The notes: generated by a model not told the origin, from the sequence alone. DNA of 64,000 nt from Pseudomonas sp. Leaf58 (GCF_003627215.1 NZ_CP032677.1:3911501-3975500); one strand, 5' to 3'; counted from the first letter of the stretch, positions 1 to 8,842 are shown. Program-made: numbers and translations.

Positions 1-451
1 CATTGAGCTGCTCGAGCAGGCGGCCAGGGGTGCCGATCAGCACGTCCGGCACCTTGCGCAGCATGGCTGCCTGTTCCTTGAAGTCCTCACCGCCCGTAAC
101 CAGGCCGGCCTTGATGTAGGTGAACTGCGAGAACAGCTGCACTTGCTTGAGGGTTTGCTGGGCCAGCTCACGGGTAGGCAGCAGGATCAGCGCGCGGATT
201 TCAACCCGCGGGCCGCTCAGGTCAACCAGGCGATTGAGCATCGGCAGCACGAACGCTGCGGTCTTGCCGCTGCCAGTCTGCGCGGTCACACGCAGGTCAC
301 GCCCTTGCAGGGCCAAGGGGATGGCCGCGGCCTGCACCGGGGTTGGCTCGACAAATTTAAGCTCGGCCACGGCTTTAAGCAGGCGTTCATGCAGGGCGAA
401 TTGGGAGAACACGGAGGTAACCTCAGGCAAGTGCGGGAAATTCAGTTGCAT
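1..451 (-). CDS. DEAD-box ATP-dependent RNA helicase (5' part only)
   Basis: The gene reads leftwards from the ATG at 449-451 and is cut by the window edge, leaving about 150 N-terminal residues. The protein begins MQLNFPHLPEVTSVF. It has a Q-motif-like stretch (KFVEPTPVQAAAIP), motif I AQTGSGKT, motif Ia PTRELAQQ, and a GG followed by TPGR (motif Ib). These are the N-terminal RecA-like motifs of DEAD-box helicases, which unwind short RNA duplexes in RNA decay, ribosome assembly or cold adaptation. Motif II (DEAD) and the C-terminal lobe lie outside the window, so the RhlE/SrmB/DbpA-type subfamily cannot be assigned. It is divergent from the mechanosensitive channel gene, with about 100 bp between them. 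Confidence 0.9.
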   Translation of the reverse strand, partial: MQLNFPHLPEVTSVFSQFALHERLLKAVAELKFVEPTPVQAAAIPLALQGRDLRVTAQTGSGKTAAFVLPMLNRLVDLSGPRVEIRALILLPTRELAQQTLKQVQLFSQFTYIKAGLVTGGEDFKEQAAMLRKVPDVLIGTPGRLLEQLN

Positions 452-554
452 AGGGTAACGTTTTCTGCCGCCTTAGCCGAATTTCTTTTGCCAACTTTGC
501 CGCCATCCGCGCTCTAATGGCGCTTCGTTTGGCAATAAGACTGTACGCAAGCCC

Positions 555-1856
555 ATGGATATCCAACGAATCTGGCGTGACTCCCTCGACCTGTGGGGCA
601 CCCTCGACCAACATCCCATGCTGCACGCCGCCATTGGCCTAGCCGTGCTGCTGCTGATTTCCGTAGTGGTTGGCCGCCTGGCGCGCTTCCTGATGCTGCA
701 CGGCGCCCGTCTGTTGGCCCGCCAGCAAGCCTTGAAGTGGCTGGACGACCTGCGCCACAACAAGGTGTTCCACCGCCTGGCGCAAACCACGCCATCACTG
801 GTGCTGCAATTTGGCCTGAAGCTAGTGCCGGAACTGTCCGACACCGCCCAGCATTTCCTCGGCAATGTCGCCCTGGCCTTTACCCTGTTGTTCATGACCT
901 TGGCGCTGTCGTGCCTGCTGGACGCCCTGCTCGACATCTATGCCCGCACCGAACACGCGCGCACCCGCTCCATCAAGGGCTACGTGCAACTGGCCAAGAT
1001 GATGCTGTGGATCTTCGCCTCCATCGTCATCGTCGCCACCCTGATCGACCGTTCGCCACTGTTGCTGCTGTCGGGCCTGGGTGCCATGTCGGCGGTGTTG
1101 CTGTTGGTGTACAAGGACACCCTGCTGTCGTTCGTCGCCAGCGTGCAACTGACCAGCAACGACATGCTGCACGTGGGTGACTGGATCGAAATGCCGCAGG
1201 TGGGCGCCGATGGCGATGTGGTGGACATCACCCTGCACACGGTGAAGGTACAAAACTTCGACAAAACCATCGTCTCGATCCCCACCTGGCGCCTGATGAG
1301 CGAGTCGTTCCGCAACTACCGCGGCATGCAGCAGTCCGGTGGCCGGCGGATCAAGCGCAGCCTGTTCATCGATGCCGCCGGGGTGCGTTTCCTCACCCGT
1401 GAGGAGGAACAGCGCCTGACCCACGTGCACCTGCTGGGTGACTACCTGGCCGGCAAGCGCCAGGAACTGCAGCGCTGGAACGAAGCTTTGGGCCCAGTGG
1501 CCGAGCTGTCGGCCAACCGGCGCAGGTTGACCAACATCGGCACCTTCCGCGCGTTTGCCCTGGCCTATTTGAAGAACCACCCCAACGTGCACCCGAACAT
1601 GACCTGCATGGTGCGGCAGATGCAGACCACCGCCGAGGGCGTGCCGCTGGAGATCTACTGCTTTACCACCACCACGGCGTGGGCGGAGTACGAGCGGATC
1701 CAGGGGGACATCTTCGACTACTTGTTGGCAGTGCTGCCGGAGTTTGGACTGAGCTTGTACCAGCAGCCCAGTGGCAATGACATGCGGGTGGGGCTGGCGG
1801 GGCGCGCGGCGCATGAGCCAGTACCGCGCCAACAAGCAGAGATGAGCGAGGCTTGA
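555..1856 (+). CDS. MscS-family small-conductance mechanosensitive channel (YbdG/MscM type)
   Basis: This 433-residue protein has hydrophobic segments at about residues 25-45, 100-125, 148-165 and 170-190. The last leads into the pore helix and the soluble MscS beta domain (VQLTSNDMLHVGDWIEMP, then GDVVDITLHTVKVQNFDKTIVSIP). That stretch is the MscS signature, and the overall length fits the YbdG branch rather than the 286-residue MscS. The family sits in the inner membrane and opens on osmotic down-shock to release solutes. The start ATG lies just inside the intergenic gap shared with the divergent helicase gene. No strong Shine-Dalgarno site is visible. Confidence 0.88.
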   Translation: MDIQRIWRDSLDLWGTLDQHPMLHAAIGLAVLLLISVVVGRLARFLMLHGARLLARQQALKWLDDLRHNKVFHRLAQTTPSLVLQFGLKLVPELSDTAQHFLGNVALAFTLLFMTLALSCLLDALLDIYARTEHARTRSIKGYVQLAKMMLWIFASIVIVATLIDRSPLLLLSGLGAMSAVLLLVYKDTLLSFVASVQLTSNDMLHVGDWIEMPQVGADGDVVDITLHTVKVQNFDKTIVSIPTWRLMSESFRNYRGMQQSGGRRIKRSLFIDAAGVRFLTREEEQRLTHVHLLGDYLAGKRQELQRWNEALGPVAELSANRRRLTNIGTFRAFALAYLKNHPNVHPNMTCMVRQMQTTAEGVPLEIYCFTTTTAWAEYERIQGDIFDYLLAVLPEFGLSLYQQPSGNDMRVGLAGRAAHEPVPRQQAEMSEA

Positions 1857-1903
1857 GAATACCGGGGCTGCTTTGCAGCCCATCGCAGGCCAGCCAGCTT
1901 GTG

Positions 1904-2779
1904 TCAGGCCTTGCCGGCCAGCGATGCCTGCGCGCGCCCACCCAGGCGGCTCAGCCACACCGACGCGAGGATGATCGCGCCGCCGATCAACAACCGTCCC
2001 AGCGGTTCGTGCTGGTTCCAGATCAGCAGGTTCAGCAGCAGCCCTACCGGCACATGCAGGTTGTTCATCACCGCCAGCGTGGCGCCTGAGACCAGGCACG
2101 CGCCTTTGTTCCACCAGTACAGGCCCAGTGCCGTCGGGCACAGGCCCAGGAACAGCAACACCCCCCATTGCACGTGCGTACTCGGCAAATGCTGGGCATT
2201 GCCGAACAACAGGAAGGCCGGCAGCACCACCAGCAAGGCGCCGAGGTAGAAGTAGCCGAAGCGGGCATAGTGCGGCTGGTCGCTGGGGTTTCGTGCAACC
2301 AAGTGGCGGTACATGACCTGCCCGGCGGCATAGGTGAAGTTGGCCAGTTGCAGCAACAGGAAGCCGACGAAGAACTCGCCGCTGATGCTGTCAAGGCGGA
2401 TCACCGCTGCGCCGGCCACAGCCACCAAGGCGGCCAGCAGCGCCCACGGGTTGAAGCGCCGGTTCATGGCGTCTTCGATCAGCGTCACATGCAACGGCGT
2501 GAGGATGGTGAACAGCAGCACCTCCGGCACAGTGAGCACGCGGAAGCTCAGGTACAGGCAGACGTAGGTGATGCCGTACTGCAGCGCGCCGATCAACAGC
2601 ATCGAGCGCATGAAGCGCGGCGCTACCTGGCGCCAGCGTGTCAGCGGCAGGAACACCAGGCCAGCCAGCACCACGCGTGCGAGCACAGCGAAGTAGCTGT
2701 CGACGTGCCCGGCCAGGTACTCGCCGATCAGGCTGAAGGAAAACGCCTGGATCAGCGCGACGATTATCAGGTAGCCCAT
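1904..2779 (-). CDS. EamA/DMT-superfamily transporter
   Basis: This 291-residue protein is almost entirely hydrophobic, with about ten predicted transmembrane helices in two EamA repeats. The first repeat begins MGYLIIVALIQAFSFSLIGEYLAG. The second ends near LLIGGAIILASVWLSRLGG. It is an inner-membrane drug/metabolite exporter of unknown substrate. The gene converges with the mechanosensitive channel gene, with about 47 bp between stops. Two more EamA proteins (38283-39158 and 39633-40514) are found in the window but are only distantly similar by eye. Confidence 0.85.
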   Translation of the reverse strand: MGYLIIVALIQAFSFSLIGEYLAGHVDSYFAVLARVVLAGLVFLPLTRWRQVAPRFMRSMLLIGALQYGITYVCLYLSFRVLTVPEVLLFTILTPLHVTLIEDAMNRRFNPWALLAALVAVAGAAVIRLDSISGEFFVGFLLLQLANFTYAAGQVMYRHLVARNPSDQPHYARFGYFYLGALLVVLPAFLLFGNAQHLPSTHVQWGVLLFLGLCPTALGLYWWNKGACLVSGATLAVMNNLHVPVGLLLNLLIWNQHEPLGRLLIGGAIILASVWLSRLGGRAQASLAGKA

Positions 2780-2858
2780 GGTTGCCTCTCGTGGATCAAG
2801 GCCGCGACCTTAGCGGGTTGCGGTAACTGAGTTCAAGCATGAGGAATGTAAGGGCTGT

Positions 2859-2959
2859 ACCGGCCTCTTCGCGGGTAAACCCGCGCCTACAGGGGTATCA
2901 CTGCACCGAGGCCTGTAGTGTCCGTGTAGGAGCGGGTTTACCCGCGAAGAGGCCGGTAC
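2859..2959. repeat. Inverted pair of P. putida REP elements
   Basis: The arms at 2859-2893 and 2925-2959 are near-perfect reverse complements (ACCGGCCTCTTCGCGGGTAA... and its mirror) separated by about 31 bp. Each arm contains the palindromic core GCGGGTAAACCCGC. This is the known ~35-bp P. putida REP family. The pair sits upstream of the EamA gene and directly beside the 3' end of the group II intron remnant. Confidence 0.92.
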
Positions 2960-2981
2960 TGGCACCCGATAAATTGCAGGC

Positions 2982-3356
2982 ATCGAGTAGGAGGCGGGCT
3001 CACACCCGCCGTCCTCTCACACCACCGTGCGTACGGTTCCGTACACGGCGGTTCAGGTCATGCGGCTAAGCCGGTTGATCGTATCCAGTATCGAGACCAG
3101 TCCGAGCCGTCCCCACAGCTTCTTCGGCAGTGCGTGATTCATATGCTGCGCCCCCGAGTTCCACCATGGCCCCCGGCCATTGAAAGCCGATTTTCGGGCT
3201 CGCTCCTCGCTAAGGCCTAAGCGCATCAGGTTCCGCACTCTCGTGGGAGGTTGCTTCCATTGACGCCAGATCGCGCAGCGGAGCTTATGCCTGACCCACC
3301 CATCCAACTCCTCAAGCGGATGCTTGCTCTGGCTGAGCTTGAAGTAGCTCGCCCAT
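2982..3356 (-). mobile_element. 5'-truncated group II intron remnant (3' end with maturase C-terminus)
   Basis: On the minus strand this reads as the last part of an intron-encoded protein, then a hairpin region with domain V/VI character: GAACCGCCGTGTACGGAACC, then GTACGCACGGTGG, then a GC stem ending CCTACTCGAT at 2982. CTACTCGAT is a plausible group II 3' splice end. Upstream, recognisable maturase homology starts near WASYFKLSQSKHPLEELDGW, and just beyond it (about 3357-3362) a stop codon occurs in frame. The reverse-transcriptase domain, ribozyme domains I-IV and the 5' end are therefore missing. The remnant cannot be mobile. Confidence 0.85.
3053..3356 (-). pseudogene. Group II intron reverse transcriptase/maturase, C-terminal fragment
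   Basis: About 100 residues remain of a protein that normally has 400-600. The visible part has the maturase X/C-terminal signature: LDGWVRHKLRCAIWRQWK, PPTRVRNLMRLGL, then GRGPWWNSGAQHMNHALP and GLVSILD. Intact relatives carry a reverse-transcriptase domain (YADD) before this region; none is present here. There is no credible start codon and an in-frame stop lies just upstream. This is a decayed insertion, not an expressed gene. Confidence 0.85.
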
Positions 3357-3391
3357 CACTGTCGGGCATCACCCTCGGCTCTGGCGCACAT

Positions 3392-3416
3392 AAAAAAGCC
3401 CGGCCAATGGCCGGGC
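3392..3416 (-). terminator. Rho-independent terminator after azoR
   Basis: On the minus strand the sequence is GCCCGGCCATTGGCCGGGC followed by six T residues, a strong GC hairpin with a U tract. It lies about 55 bp beyond the azoR stop codon and also separates azoR from the intron remnant. Confidence 0.9.
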
Positions 3417-3469
3417 AGGTACACCCAAAGGAGCAAAAACAGGTGCCAGGGTTGGGAATTCGCTAAGCC

Positions 3470-4069
3470 TCAGGCCACCGCTGCCAGCTTGGCCTTGGCC
3501 TGGTTCAGGCCTTTCTCGTGGAACTCGCCACTCATGTTCAGGCCTTCGGCATGGATGAAGTCGACATCGTGAATGCCGATGAAAGCCATCACCTGGCGCA
3601 GGTACGGTTCCTGGTGGTCGCTGCTGGCACCGGCGTGGATGCCACCACGGGCAGTCAACACAATCGCGCGTTTGCCGGTCAGCAAGCCCTGCGGGCCGGT
3701 AGGGGTGTACTTGAAGGTGATGCCGGCACGCAGCACGTGGTCCAGCCAGGCCTTGAGAGTGCTGGGGATGGTGAAGTTGTACATCGGCGCGGCCATCACC
3801 AACACGTCAGCAGCCAGCAATTCATCGGTCAACTCGTTGGACCGGGCCAACGCCTCGAGTTCGTCGGCGCTGCGCTGCTCTTCGGGCTTCATCCAGCCAC
3901 CCAGTAGGTTGGCGTCCAAGTGCGGCACGGGGTTCACGGCCAAGTCACGCACGCTGATCTGATCGGCCGGGTGAGCGGCCTGCCATTGTTGGATGAAATC
4001 ACGGGTCAGCTGACGGGAAACGGAATCCTGCTGGCGGGCGCTGCTTTCGATGATCAGTACGCGGGACAT
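3470..4069 (-). CDS. azoR: FMN-dependent NADH azoreductase / quinone reductase
   Basis: The 199-residue flavodoxin-fold protein starts MSRVLIIESSARQQDSVS, where SARQQDSVS is the FMN phosphate-binding loop. Further family motifs are PMYNFTIPSTLKAWLDHVLRAG (flavin/dimer contact, with the conserved PMYNF) and TARGG. AzoR enzymes reduce quinones and azo dyes by two-electron transfer from NAD(P)H in the cytoplasm. The start at 4069 is chosen because GGAGG lies five bases upstream; an in-frame ATG at 4081 would extend the protein by four residues. A good terminator follows. Control by the nearby LysR protein is plausible. Confidence 0.92.
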   Translation of the reverse strand: MSRVLIIESSARQQDSVSRQLTRDFIQQWQAAHPADQISVRDLAVNPVPHLDANLLGGWMKPEEQRSADELEALARSNELTDELLAADVLVMAAPMYNFTIPSTLKAWLDHVLRAGITFKYTPTGPQGLLTGKRAIVLTARGGIHAGASSDHQEPYLRQVMAFIGIHDVDFIHAEGLNMSGEFHEKGLNQAKAKLAAVA

Positions 4070-4127
4070 GGGTGCCTCCATCGGCGAAAAGGGTTGCGAT
4101 TCGATGGAGGTGAGATTAAGGCTTGAC

Positions 4128-4169
4128 CTATCGATAAAAAAGCGTAAAAAGTGGGTTCAATCTATCGAT
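4128..4169. promoter_or_regulatory. Candidate operator: repeated CTATCGAT motif upstream of azoR
   Basis: CTATCGAT occurs at 4128-4135 and again at 4162-4169, 34 bp apart (about three helical turns), in an AT-rich stretch immediately upstream of azoR. Two same-face copies suit a LysR-type tetramer. The LysR gene at 4541 is one small gene away. Assignment to that regulator is an inference. Confidence 0.35.
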
Positions 4170-4177
4170 TTATCAGT

Positions 4178-4492
4178 TTATTCTGCGCTGCAGTTCAAGG
4201 CGATCCGTAGCTTGATGATCTGCCGGTTGAACTTGGCGGTGACATCGACGCTTTTACCGGCCGGCACGTTTACCCGGCGCACCCGCGGTGCCTCCGGGCC
4301 GTTGCGGAAGGTCACCTTGCACGCTGCCGCTACCTGCCCATAGTTGTTGAGGGTGATGGCGCCAATGTCGTAGGCGGTGTCATAGGCGGTGTAGTCGAGC
4401 TTGACCCCCGTCAGTTCCTTCTCAACATCGATGGGATACGCCATGGCCCCGAGGGGCAGGCACATCAGTATTGCCGCACAACATTTCTTCAT
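4178..4492 (-). CDS. Small secreted protein of unknown function
   Basis: This 104-residue protein starts with a clear signal peptide (MKKCCAAILMCLPLGAMAYP, probable cleavage after AMA). The mature part of about 86 residues contains two further cysteines (AAACKV and ALNCSAE) that could form a disulfide. Its ALDYTAYDTAYDIGAITLNN-like region and basic C-terminal half suggest a small beta-rich periplasmic domain. I do not recognise a characterised family; relatives in Pseudomonas are annotated as hypothetical or misleadingly as 3-phosphoglycerate kinase. It reads in the same direction as azoR and is divergent from the LysR gene. Confidence 0.75.
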   Translation of the reverse strand: MKKCCAAILMCLPLGAMAYPIDVEKELTGVKLDYTAYDTAYDIGAITLNNYGQVAAACKVTFRNGPEAPRVRRVNVPAGKSVDVTAKFNRQIIKLRIALNCSAE

Positions 4493-4540
4493 GGGCCGCT
4501 CTCCTTGAAAGAGCGCAGCTTAGGACAACAGGAGCGAAAG

Positions 4541-5464
4541 ATGAAAGCGCCGCGCGTAACCCTTGACCAGTGGCGAACCCTGCAAGCAGTGGTCGATCAC
4601 GGCGGGTTTGCCCAGGCCGCCGAGGCACTGCACCGCTCGCAGTCATCGGTCAGCTACACCGTGGCCCGCATGCAGGAACAATTGGGCGTACCGCTGCTGC
4701 GCATTGACGGCCGCAAGGCGGTGCTCACCGAAGCCGGCAACGTCCTGCTGCGCCGTTCGCGCCACTTGGTCAAGCAGGCCAGCCAACTCGAAGACCTCGC
4801 CCACCACATGGAACAGGGCTGGGAAGCCGAAGTGCGCCTGGTGGTCGATGCCGCCTACCCCAGTGCCCGCCTGGTGCGCGCGCTGGCCGCGTTCATGCCG
4901 CAGAGCCGCGGTTGCCGGGTACGCCTGCGGGAAGAAGTGCTGTCTGGCGTCGAAGAAGTGATGCACGAAGGCATCGCCGACCTGGCCATCAGCAGCTATA
5001 GCATTGGCGGCTACCTGGGCGCCGAACTGAGCGCGGTGGAGTTCGTCGCCGTCGCCCACCCCGAACACAGCCTGCACCGCCTGGGCCGCGAGCTTACCTT
5101 CCAGGACCTGGAAAGCCAGTTGCAGGTGGTGATCCGCGACTCTGGCCGTGCCCAACCGCGCGACGTCGGCTGGCTGGGCGCCGAGCAGCGCTGGACCGTC
5201 GGCAGCCTGGGCACCGCCGCCACCTTCGTCAGCAGTGGCCTGGGCTTTGCCTGGCTACCTCGGCACATGATTGAGCGCGAACTGCGCGAAGGCGTGCTCA
5301 AGCCGTTGCCGCTGGATCAGGGTGGCAGTCGCCACCCACTGTTCTACCTTTATTCGAGCAAAGAGAAGACCTTGGGCCCGGCTACGCAGATTCTCATCGA
5401 CCTGCTGCGCAATTTCGACACCGCGCCACTGGACGTGCCCTTCGCAGCCCCCCCACAAGCCTGA
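4541..5464 (+). CDS. LysR-family transcriptional regulator
   Basis: The protein has 307 residues. Residues about 4-62 form the winged helix-turn-helix (VTLDQWRTLQAVVDHGGFAQAAEALHRSQSSVSYTVARMQEQLGVPLL). Residues about 90-290 form the LysR substrate-binding domain. The ATG at 4541 is preferred because AGGAG lies 6-10 bases upstream; an earlier in-frame start at 4505 would add 12 unconserved-looking residues. The gene runs 13 bp ahead of the alpha/beta hydrolase, so the two are probably co-transcribed. The target is unknown; the divergent secreted protein/azoR region is the obvious candidate. Confidence 0.9.
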   Translation: MKAPRVTLDQWRTLQAVVDHGGFAQAAEALHRSQSSVSYTVARMQEQLGVPLLRIDGRKAVLTEAGNVLLRRSRHLVKQASQLEDLAHHMEQGWEAEVRLVVDAAYPSARLVRALAAFMPQSRGCRVRLREEVLSGVEEVMHEGIADLAISSYSIGGYLGAELSAVEFVAVAHPEHSLHRLGRELTFQDLESQLQVVIRDSGRAQPRDVGWLGAEQRWTVGSLGTAATFVSSGLGFAWLPRHMIERELREGVLKPLPLDQGGSRHPLFYLYSSKEKTLGPATQILIDLLRNFDTAPLDVPFAAPPQA

Positions 5465-5477
5465 GAGGACCGCGCCC

Positions 5478-6290
5478 ATGGCCTATTTCGAACACGAAGG
5501 ATGCGCACTGCATTACCAGGAATATGGCCAGGGCGAACCCCTGGTATTGCTGCATGGCTTGGGTTCGAGCTGCCAGGATTGGGAAATGCAAGTGCCGGCG
5601 CTCAGCCGCTACTACCGGGTCATCCTGATGGACGTTCGCGGCCACGGCCGCTCCGACAAGCCGCGCGATGGTTACCAGATCGCGACCTTCAGCGCCGACC
5701 TGCTGGCCCTGCTCGAGCACCTGCACAGCGGCCCGGTACACGTGGTGGGCCTGTCCATGGGCGGCATGGTCGGCTTCCAGTTCGCTGTCGACCACCCGCA
5801 GTGGCTTCGCAGCCTGTGCATCGTCAACAGCGCCCCTGAAGTCAAGCGCCGCACGCGCAGTGACTGGGCTTGGTGGCTCAAGCGCTGGGGCCTGGCGCGC
5901 TTGCTCAGTGTCGAAACCGTTGGCAAGGGCCTGGCCGAACGCCTGTTCCCCAAGCCCCAGCAAGCTGAATTGCGGCAGAAGATGGCCCAGCGCTGGGCAC
6001 GCAACGACAAGCGTGCCTACCTCAAGAGTTTCGACGCCATCGTCGACTGGGGCGTGCAGGAACGCATCGGGCACATTCAATGTCCTACCCTGGTCATCGC
6101 TGCCGACCACGATTACACCCCGATAGAACTGAAACAACGCTACGTCGCCCTGATGCCCCACGCCAAGCTGGTGGTCATCGACGATTCCCGGCACGCTACC
6201 CCCCTCGACCAACCCGAGGTCTTCAACCAGACCCTGCTGCAGTTCCTTGCAGCCGCTTCCACCTCTCAAGGATCTTTGAGCCCATGCTGA
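5478..6290 (+). CDS. Alpha/beta-fold hydrolase
   Basis: This 270-residue protein carries the full alpha/beta-hydrolase set. The oxyanion HG is in [10 protein letters not shown], the nucleophile elbow is GLSMGG, the acid lies in AADHDYTP, and the catalytic histidine is in [11 protein letters not shown]. The family includes esterases, lactonases (3-oxoadipate enol-lactonase-like) and C-C hydrolases; substrate cannot be read from sequence. The start is the ATG at 5478, following GAGAGGA. The stop overlaps the start of the cyclophilin gene (ATGCTGA), suggesting translational coupling. Confidence 0.88.
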   Translation: MAYFEHEGCALHYQEYGQGEPLVLLHGLGSSCQDWEMQVPALSRYYRVILMDVRGHGRSDKPRDGYQIATFSADLLALLEHLHSGPVHVVGLSMGGMVGFQFAVDHPQWLRSLCIVNSAPEVKRRTRSDWAWWLKRWGLARLLSVETVGKGLAERLFPKPQQAELRQKMAQRWARNDKRAYLKSFDAIVDWGVQERIGHIQCPTLVIAADHDYTPIELKQRYVALMPHAKLVVIDDSRHATPLDQPEVFNQTLLQFLAAASTSQGSLSPC

Positions 6291-6841
6291 AAAAACTTCT
6301 GCTCACCGCCTGCTCGGTCGCCTTCGCCACCAGCGTCATGGCTTCCGACAAGACCCCGCACGTACTGCTGGACACCAGCTTCGGCCAGGTCGAAATCGAG
6401 CTGAATGCCGAGAAGGCACCGGTCAGTACCAAGAACTTCCTGGACTACGTCGACAGCGGCTTCTACAACAACACCATCTTCCACCGGGTGATCCCGGGGT
6501 TCATGGTCCAGGGCGGTGGTTTCACTGACCAGATGGTGCAGAAAGACACCAAAGACCCGATCCGTAACGAAGCCAGCAACGGCCTGCAGAACACCCGCGG
6601 CACTCTATCGATGGCGCGCACCTCCAACCCGAACTCGGCCACCAGTCAGTTCTTCATCAACGTTGCCGACAACGATTTCCTCAACCCGGGCCGCGACGCC
6701 GGTTACGCCGTGTTCGGCAAAGTGACCAAGGGGATGGAGGTGGTCGACCAGATCGTCAATTCACCAACTACCGTGAAAAAAGGCATGCGTGATGTACCGG
6801 CCGACCCGGTCTACATCAAGTCGGCCAAACGCATCGACTGA
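6284..6841 (+). CDS. ppiA: Periplasmic cyclophilin-type peptidyl-prolyl cis-trans isomerase
   Basis: The protein has 185 residues with an N-terminal signal peptide ([21 protein letters not shown]). The cyclophilin domain follows, with the active-site stretch [14 protein letters not shown] (catalytic Arg) and [14 protein letters not shown]. It catalyses proline isomerisation during folding of exported proteins. Length and signal peptide match PpiA (about 190 residues) rather than the cytoplasmic PpiB. The ATG lies inside the last codons of the upstream hydrolase, preceded by AAGGA. Confidence 0.92.
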   Translation: MLKKLLLTACSVAFATSVMASDKTPHVLLDTSFGQVEIELNAEKAPVSTKNFLDYVDSGFYNNTIFHRVIPGFMVQGGGFTDQMVQKDTKDPIRNEASNGLQNTRGTLSMARTSNPNSATSQFFINVADNDFLNPGRDAGYAVFGKVTKGMEVVDQIVNSPTTVKKGMRDVPADPVYIKSAKRID

Positions 6842-6904
6842 CCGCAGGCTTCACAAGGACGTGAAACCGCCTGAGGGCCGGATGGAACAGGAGTGTCGTC
6901 ACCC

Positions 6905-8737
6905 ATGCTGTACCGTCGTTTCGAACAACTTATCGATATTTTTCGCGAAGCACCGAGCGAAGCACCGCCCGGCCAGGTGTGGCCGTTCTACCTGTATTAC
7001 CTGCGCCAGGTCTGGCCGAGCTTTCTCGCCCTGCTGGTGGTCGGCCTGTTCGCCTCGCTGATCGAGGTGGCGATGTTCAGCTACCTCAGCCGTATCATCG
7101 ACCTGGCCCAGGGTACGCCGAACGCCAACTTCTTCAGCGAGCACAGCGCTGAGCTGATATGGATGCTGGTGGTAATCCTGCTGCTGCGACCGTTGTTCTT
7201 CGGCCTGCACGACCTGCTGGTGCACCAGACCATCAACCCCGGCATGACCAGCCTGATCCGCTGGCAAAACCATACCTATGTGCTCAAGCAGAGCCTGAAC
7301 TTCTTCCAGAGCGACTTCGCCGGGCGCATCGCCCAGCGCATCATGCAGACCGGCAACTCGCTACGCGACTCCGCCGTGCAGGCGGTAGACGCGCTATGGC
7401 ATGTGCTGATCTACGCCATCACCTCGCTGGTGCTGTTCGCCGAGGCTGACTGGCGCCTGATGCTGCCGCTGCTGCTGTGGATCGTCGGCTATATCGCCTC
7501 GCTCTTCTACTTCGTGCCAAGGGTGAAGGAACGCTCGGTGATCTCCTCCGACGCCCGCTCCAAGCTGATGGGGCGTATCGTCGATGGCTACACCAACATC
7601 GCCACCCTCAAGCTGTTCGCCCACACCGACTACGAACAGCAATACGCTCGTGAAGCGATCCGCGAGCAAACCGAGAAAACCCAGCTGGCTGCGCGCGTAG
7701 TCACCAGCATGGACGTGGTCATCACCACCCTCAACGGCCTGCTGGTGGTCGCCACCACGGGCCTGGCGCTGTGGTTGTGGAGCCAGTCGCAGATCACCGT
7801 CGGCGCAATTGCCCTGGCCACCGGCCTGGTGATCCGCATCGTCAACATGTCGGGCTGGATCATGTGGGTGGTCAACGGCATTTTCGAGAACATCGGCATG
7901 GTCCAGGATGGCCTGCAGACCATTGCCCAGCCAGTCACCGTCACCGACCAGCCCAACGCGCCGGCGCTCAAGGTCAGCCGCGGGGCGGTGCGCTTCGATG
8001 ACGTAGACTTCCACTACGGCAAGGCCGCGAACGTGATCGAAGGGCTCGACCTGGACATTCGGCCTGGCGAAAAAATCGGCCTGATTGGCCCGTCCGGCGC
8101 CGGCAAGTCGACCCTGGTCAACCTGCTGCTACGGCTGTATGACGTGCAGGGTGGGCGCATTCTCATCGACGGCCAGGACATTGCCGAAGTGAGCCAGGCC
8201 AGCCTGCGCGCGCAAATTGGCATGATCACCCAGGACACTTCGCTGCTGCACCGTTCGATTCGCGACAACCTGCTGTATGGCCGCCCGGGCGCCAGCGAGG
8301 CGGCCTTGCACGAAGCGGTGCGCCGTGCCCGCGCCGACGAGTTCATCCCGCAGCTGTCCGACGCCCAAGGCCGCACCGGTTTCGATGCGCACGTGGGCGA
8401 GCGTGGGGTAAAGCTGTCAGGCGGCCAGCGCCAGCGCATCGCCATTGCCCGGGTGCTGTTGAAGAATGCGCCAATCCTGATCATGGACGAGGCGACATCG
8501 GCGCTGGACTCGGAGGTCGAGGCGGCAATCCAGGAAAGCCTGGAGACGCTGATGCAGGGCAAGACGGTGATCGCCATTGCCCATCGGCTGTCCACCATTG
8601 CACGGATGGACCGGCTGGTGGTGCTGGACAAAGGGCGCATTGTCGAGAGTGGCAGCCACAGTGAATTGCTGGAGCAGCAAGGGCTGTATGCCCGGTTGTG
8701 GCACCACCAGACTGGGGGGTTTGTCGGGGTCGACTGA
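6905..8737 (+). CDS. ABC transporter, fused permease and ATP-binding domains
   Basis: The protein has 610 residues. Residues about 30-330 form the type I exporter membrane domain with six helices (WPSFLALLVVGLFASLIEVAMF and onwards). Residues about 360-600 are the nucleotide-binding domain, with Walker A GPSGAGKST, signature LSGGQRQR, Walker B ILIMDEATSALD and switch IAHRLSTI. It would act as a homodimeric or heterodimeric exporter; the family includes lipid, peptide and multidrug exporters. The start is taken as ATG 6905. A GTG at 6893 is also in frame but lies directly on the AGGAG. A REP pair follows. Confidence 0.9.
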   Translation: MLYRRFEQLIDIFREAPSEAPPGQVWPFYLYYLRQVWPSFLALLVVGLFASLIEVAMFSYLSRIIDLAQGTPNANFFSEHSAELIWMLVVILLLRPLFFGLHDLLVHQTINPGMTSLIRWQNHTYVLKQSLNFFQSDFAGRIAQRIMQTGNSLRDSAVQAVDALWHVLIYAITSLVLFAEADWRLMLPLLLWIVGYIASLFYFVPRVKERSVISSDARSKLMGRIVDGYTNIATLKLFAHTDYEQQYAREAIREQTEKTQLAARVVTSMDVVITTLNGLLVVATTGLALWLWSQSQITVGAIALATGLVIRIVNMSGWIMWVVNGIFENIGMVQDGLQTIAQPVTVTDQPNAPALKVSRGAVRFDDVDFHYGKAANVIEGLDLDIRPGEKIGLIGPSGAGKSTLVNLLLRLYDVQGGRILIDGQDIAEVSQASLRAQIGMITQDTSLLHRSIRDNLLYGRPGASEAALHEAVRRARADEFIPQLSDAQGRTGFDAHVGERGVKLSGGQRQRIAIARVLLKNAPILIMDEATSALDSEVEAAIQESLETLMQGKTVIAIAHRLSTIARMDRLVVLDKGRIVESGSHSELLEQQGLYARLWHHQTGGFVGVD

Positions 8738-8743
8738 CACCTG

Positions 8744-8824
8744 CACCGGCCTCTTCGCGGGTAAACCCGCTCCTACCTCGGTTTCGCTATCGTTGTAGCA
8801 GCGGTTCACCCGCGAAGAGGCGGC
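8744..8824. repeat. Inverted REP pair after the ABC transporter
   Basis: The arms are 8744-8776 (CACCGGCCTCTTCGCGGGTA...) and about 8793-8824, with 16 bp between. The right arm has diverged (GCAGCGGTTCACCCGCGAAG), so the stem is imperfect. It sits between convergent genes and may act as a transcription or mRNA-stability boundary. Confidence 0.88.
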
Positions 8825-8842
8825 ACAGGCCAAATAAATCCC

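Noticed and set aside
555..2168. Long open frames antisense to the mechanosensitive channel gene (for example 822-2168 minus)
   Set aside because: They mirror the codon bias of the real gene on the other strand, have no recognisable domain and lack ribosome-binding sites. GC-rich Pseudomonas DNA routinely gives such shadows.
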